Shown: one piece after another, positions 62,739 through 64,000 of the stretch
Layout of the letters: every line of letters begins with the position of its first letter
How positions within the stretch are numbered: the first letter of the stretch is position 1
Assembly (NCBI RefSeq): GCF_041687175.1
Contig: NZ_JAWLCK010000001.1
Location: forward strand, 1-64,000
Direction of reading: 5' to 3'
Length of the DNA stretch: 64,000 nt
DNA from: Lutispora sp041687175
GTDB taxonomy: Bacteria; Bacillota; Clostridia; Lutisporales; Lutisporaceae
Made by a program: the position numbers and the translations under genes
Notes under the pieces: generated by a model
What the model was told of the DNA's origin: nothing
Seen by the model: only the letters and a program-made list of their open reading frames with translations
The model's database searches: none

Positions 62739-63995
62739 TCATATCCTCATATCAATACTATTAAGGTCATAAATGGTCTTAGGGTTCATTAAATCATCAA
62801 TAGATTGTAGATCAAAGGATTTATCCTTCTTCTCAACTGATTTTATACTTATGTTATATCCTTTGAAACTTAATGAATCTACTAGATTTATACTGTAACT
62901 TCTAATCATGTCTGCTGTTGTTTTATCTGGTGATTTAAAGCTTATGTTTACATTTTTGCCCCTTATCTCAATAATACTTTCAATATATCCCAAGCTTGGC
63001 ATATTAACGCATATGACTATGGTTGCATTTGATATGTCTACTTTTTTATTTTTATTGCCTCTTTCAAATACAAAAATCTCGACATCAGTCTTTTTTTCAT
63101 TTATTATTATGGGAATGTATAGATAATTAACATGATTATTTATTGATTTTATAAAACTTATCATATCTCTAATATTCATCATACTTTGTTTTAATTCATA
63201 GCTCATATTCTTATTCTCTTCTATAATAGTTTCAAGTTGAGCCAATGTTCTTAAAAGTTCATTGCTTTTATCAATATTTTCAGCTATAGTCAACTCCTCG
63301 GGTTTGAGATAAAGCTCATTTAGGCGTAAAATAATGGATTGAATCCTTGGGTCGGAAATATTTTTCATACCTTCTATTATTTTATCAACATATTGGGTAA
63401 AAATAGGACTCTTATTGCTTATTTGCCTATATATAAATAGATTTTTTGGTGTCACTTCTATTTTTTTGGATAACAGAAATAAAAGTTTTTCTAAGTCAGC
63501 TTCTTTTATGGCATTAGCAGCTTCCAGCGATTCATGGACAAGCAGCTTAAGTTGGATAGCTAAACCTCCATCAAGCTTATAGTCATCTATTATTTTTCCA
63601 ATAATATTATTTAAAGTATTGCTGTCATTATTACTACTGATATTTTCTTCTTTCCCAATATTTACAATTATATTTTCCATTTCTGGAGAAGAGGTCAACC
63701 TGGGCAAATTGTGCAAAGGTGTATTAATAATATCATCTTCGGATAATGCTAAAGCCAGGATTTCTTCTATGTTTTTATTTCTGAATGAGTCGCATGTTTT
63801 AATCAGGTAATTTATGTAATCCATAATATCTTTACTGATAGGTTGATTATACTTTATTAATGCCTTCAGGATTTCTACATTTTGTTCTGTTATGCTTAAT
63901 CCAAGGCTTTGAAGTCCATTCGCAATGTTTTCATTTGATAGTTGTTTATTCTCCGTTGGCTTTAATATTTTTGCAAAGATAGTATCAGCCTTCAT
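62739..63995 (-). CDS. FliK-like protein (YlqG type), 5' end at window edge
   Basis: The 418-residue protein is helical and charged in its N-terminal 250 residues. The C-terminal part (about 290-370) has YIPIIINEKKTDVEIFVFER, PSLGYIESIIEIRGKNVNISFKSPDKTTADMI (read in parts), which has the pattern of the FliK hook-length-control C-terminal domain. The ATG at 63995 is only 5 nt from the window edge, so its ribosome binding site cannot be seen and the start may lie outside. It precedes the FlhB-like gene by 1 nt, mirroring a FliK/FlhB partner pair. Confidence 0.75.
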   Translation of the reverse strand: MKADTIFAKILKPTENKQLSNENIANGLQSLGLSITEQNVEILKALIKYNQPISKDIMDYINYLIKTCDSFRNKNIEEILALALSEDDIINTPLHNLPRLTSSPEMENIIVNIGKEENISSNNDSNTLNNIIGKIIDDYKLDGGLAIQLKLLVHESLEAANAIKEADLEKLLFLLSKKIEVTPKNLFIYRQISNKSPIFTQYVDKIIEGMKNISDPRIQSIILRLNELYLKPEELTIAENIDKSNELLRTLAQLETIIEENKNMSYELKQSMMNIRDMISFIKSINNHVNYLYIPIIINEKKTDVEIFVFERGNKNKKVDISNATIVICVNMPSLGYIESIIEIRGKNVNISFKSPDKTTADMIRSYSINLVDSLSFKGYNISIKSVEKKDKSFDLQSIDDLMNPKTIYDLNSIDMRI

Positions 63996-64000
63996 ATCAG

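Noticed and set aside
1..64000. tRNA or rRNA genes, CRISPR arrays, insertion sequences, prophage or defence genes
   Set aside because: No cloverleaf-like segment, repeat-spacer pattern, transposase, integrase or defence-type domain was recognised. The window is core chromosome with conserved gene order.

Overview
The window is a gene-dense, AT-rich stretch of a low-GC Gram-positive chromosome, most likely a motile anaerobe of the class Clostridia or Tissierellia. The evidence is the Gram-positive replicase PolC, CodY, HslUV with a processed N-terminal Thr, FliY with CheC-type phosphatase domains, CheC/CheD, the non-mevalonate genes dxr and ispG, strong Shine-Dalgarno sites, and a gene order close to the classical Bacillus/Clostridium fla/che neighbourhood. 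I cannot name the genus from the sequence. All genes but one (comM) lie on the minus strand, so transcription runs from the right end of the window to the left.

Read in the direction of transcription: (1) 64000-61490 holds a FliK-like protein, an FlhB C-terminal-like protein, YraN and an MnmM/YtqB methyltransferase. (2) 61486-59957 is comM on the plus strand, divergent from dprA. (3) 59774-53615 is dprA, topA, hslV, hslU and codY, with good sigma-A promoters before dprA, topA and hslV and a strong terminator after codY. (4) 53242-21525 is an unbroken flagellar and chemotaxis operon of about 32 kb: flgB flgC fliE fliF fliG fliH fliI fliJ motE-like fliK flgD (flagellar operon protein) flgE flbD motA motB fliL fliM fliY cheY fliO fliP fliQ fliR flhB flhA flhF flhG pilZ cheA cheW cheC cheD (2-TM protein) sigD fapA-like and three small uncharacterised genes. 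(5) 21449-18013 is rpsB tsf pyrH frr and a 66-residue protein, with its own extended -10 promoter and a structured leader. (6) 17961-8227 is uppS cdsA dxr rseP ispG, a family-2 glycosyltransferase and polC. (7) 8224-1 is rimP nusA ylxR ylxQ infB rbfA nrnA truB ribF rpsO and the first codons of pnp.

The genes form a few functional blocks. One makes the flagellar basal body, hook, export gate, C-ring and stators, and adds the sigma factor and chemotaxis signalling core that control them. The second is the translation core (S2, EF-Ts, S15, IF-2, RbfA, RimP, NusA, RRF, TruB). The third is isoprenoid and phospholipid synthesis (Dxr, IspG, UppS, CdsA) with the site-2 protease RseP. The fourth is DNA replication, topology and uptake (PolC, TopA, DprA, ComM). 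CodY, a GTP and branched-chain amino acid sensor, is encoded directly upstream of the flagellar operon, and the spacer between them carries a promoter, a perfect palindrome and a degenerate CodY-like box.

No tRNA, rRNA, CRISPR array, insertion sequence, prophage or defence system was seen. The most notable non-coding points are structured leaders before rpsO and rpsB, a very stable hairpin between flgE and flbD, a hairpin in the rimP leader, and an apparent inversion or fold-back inside the start of pnp at the extreme left end, which is probably an assembly artefact. No clearly new biological system was found; the least understood genes are the three small ones between the fapA-like gene and rpsB, the 66-residue gene after frr and the FliK-like/FlhB-like pair at the right end.
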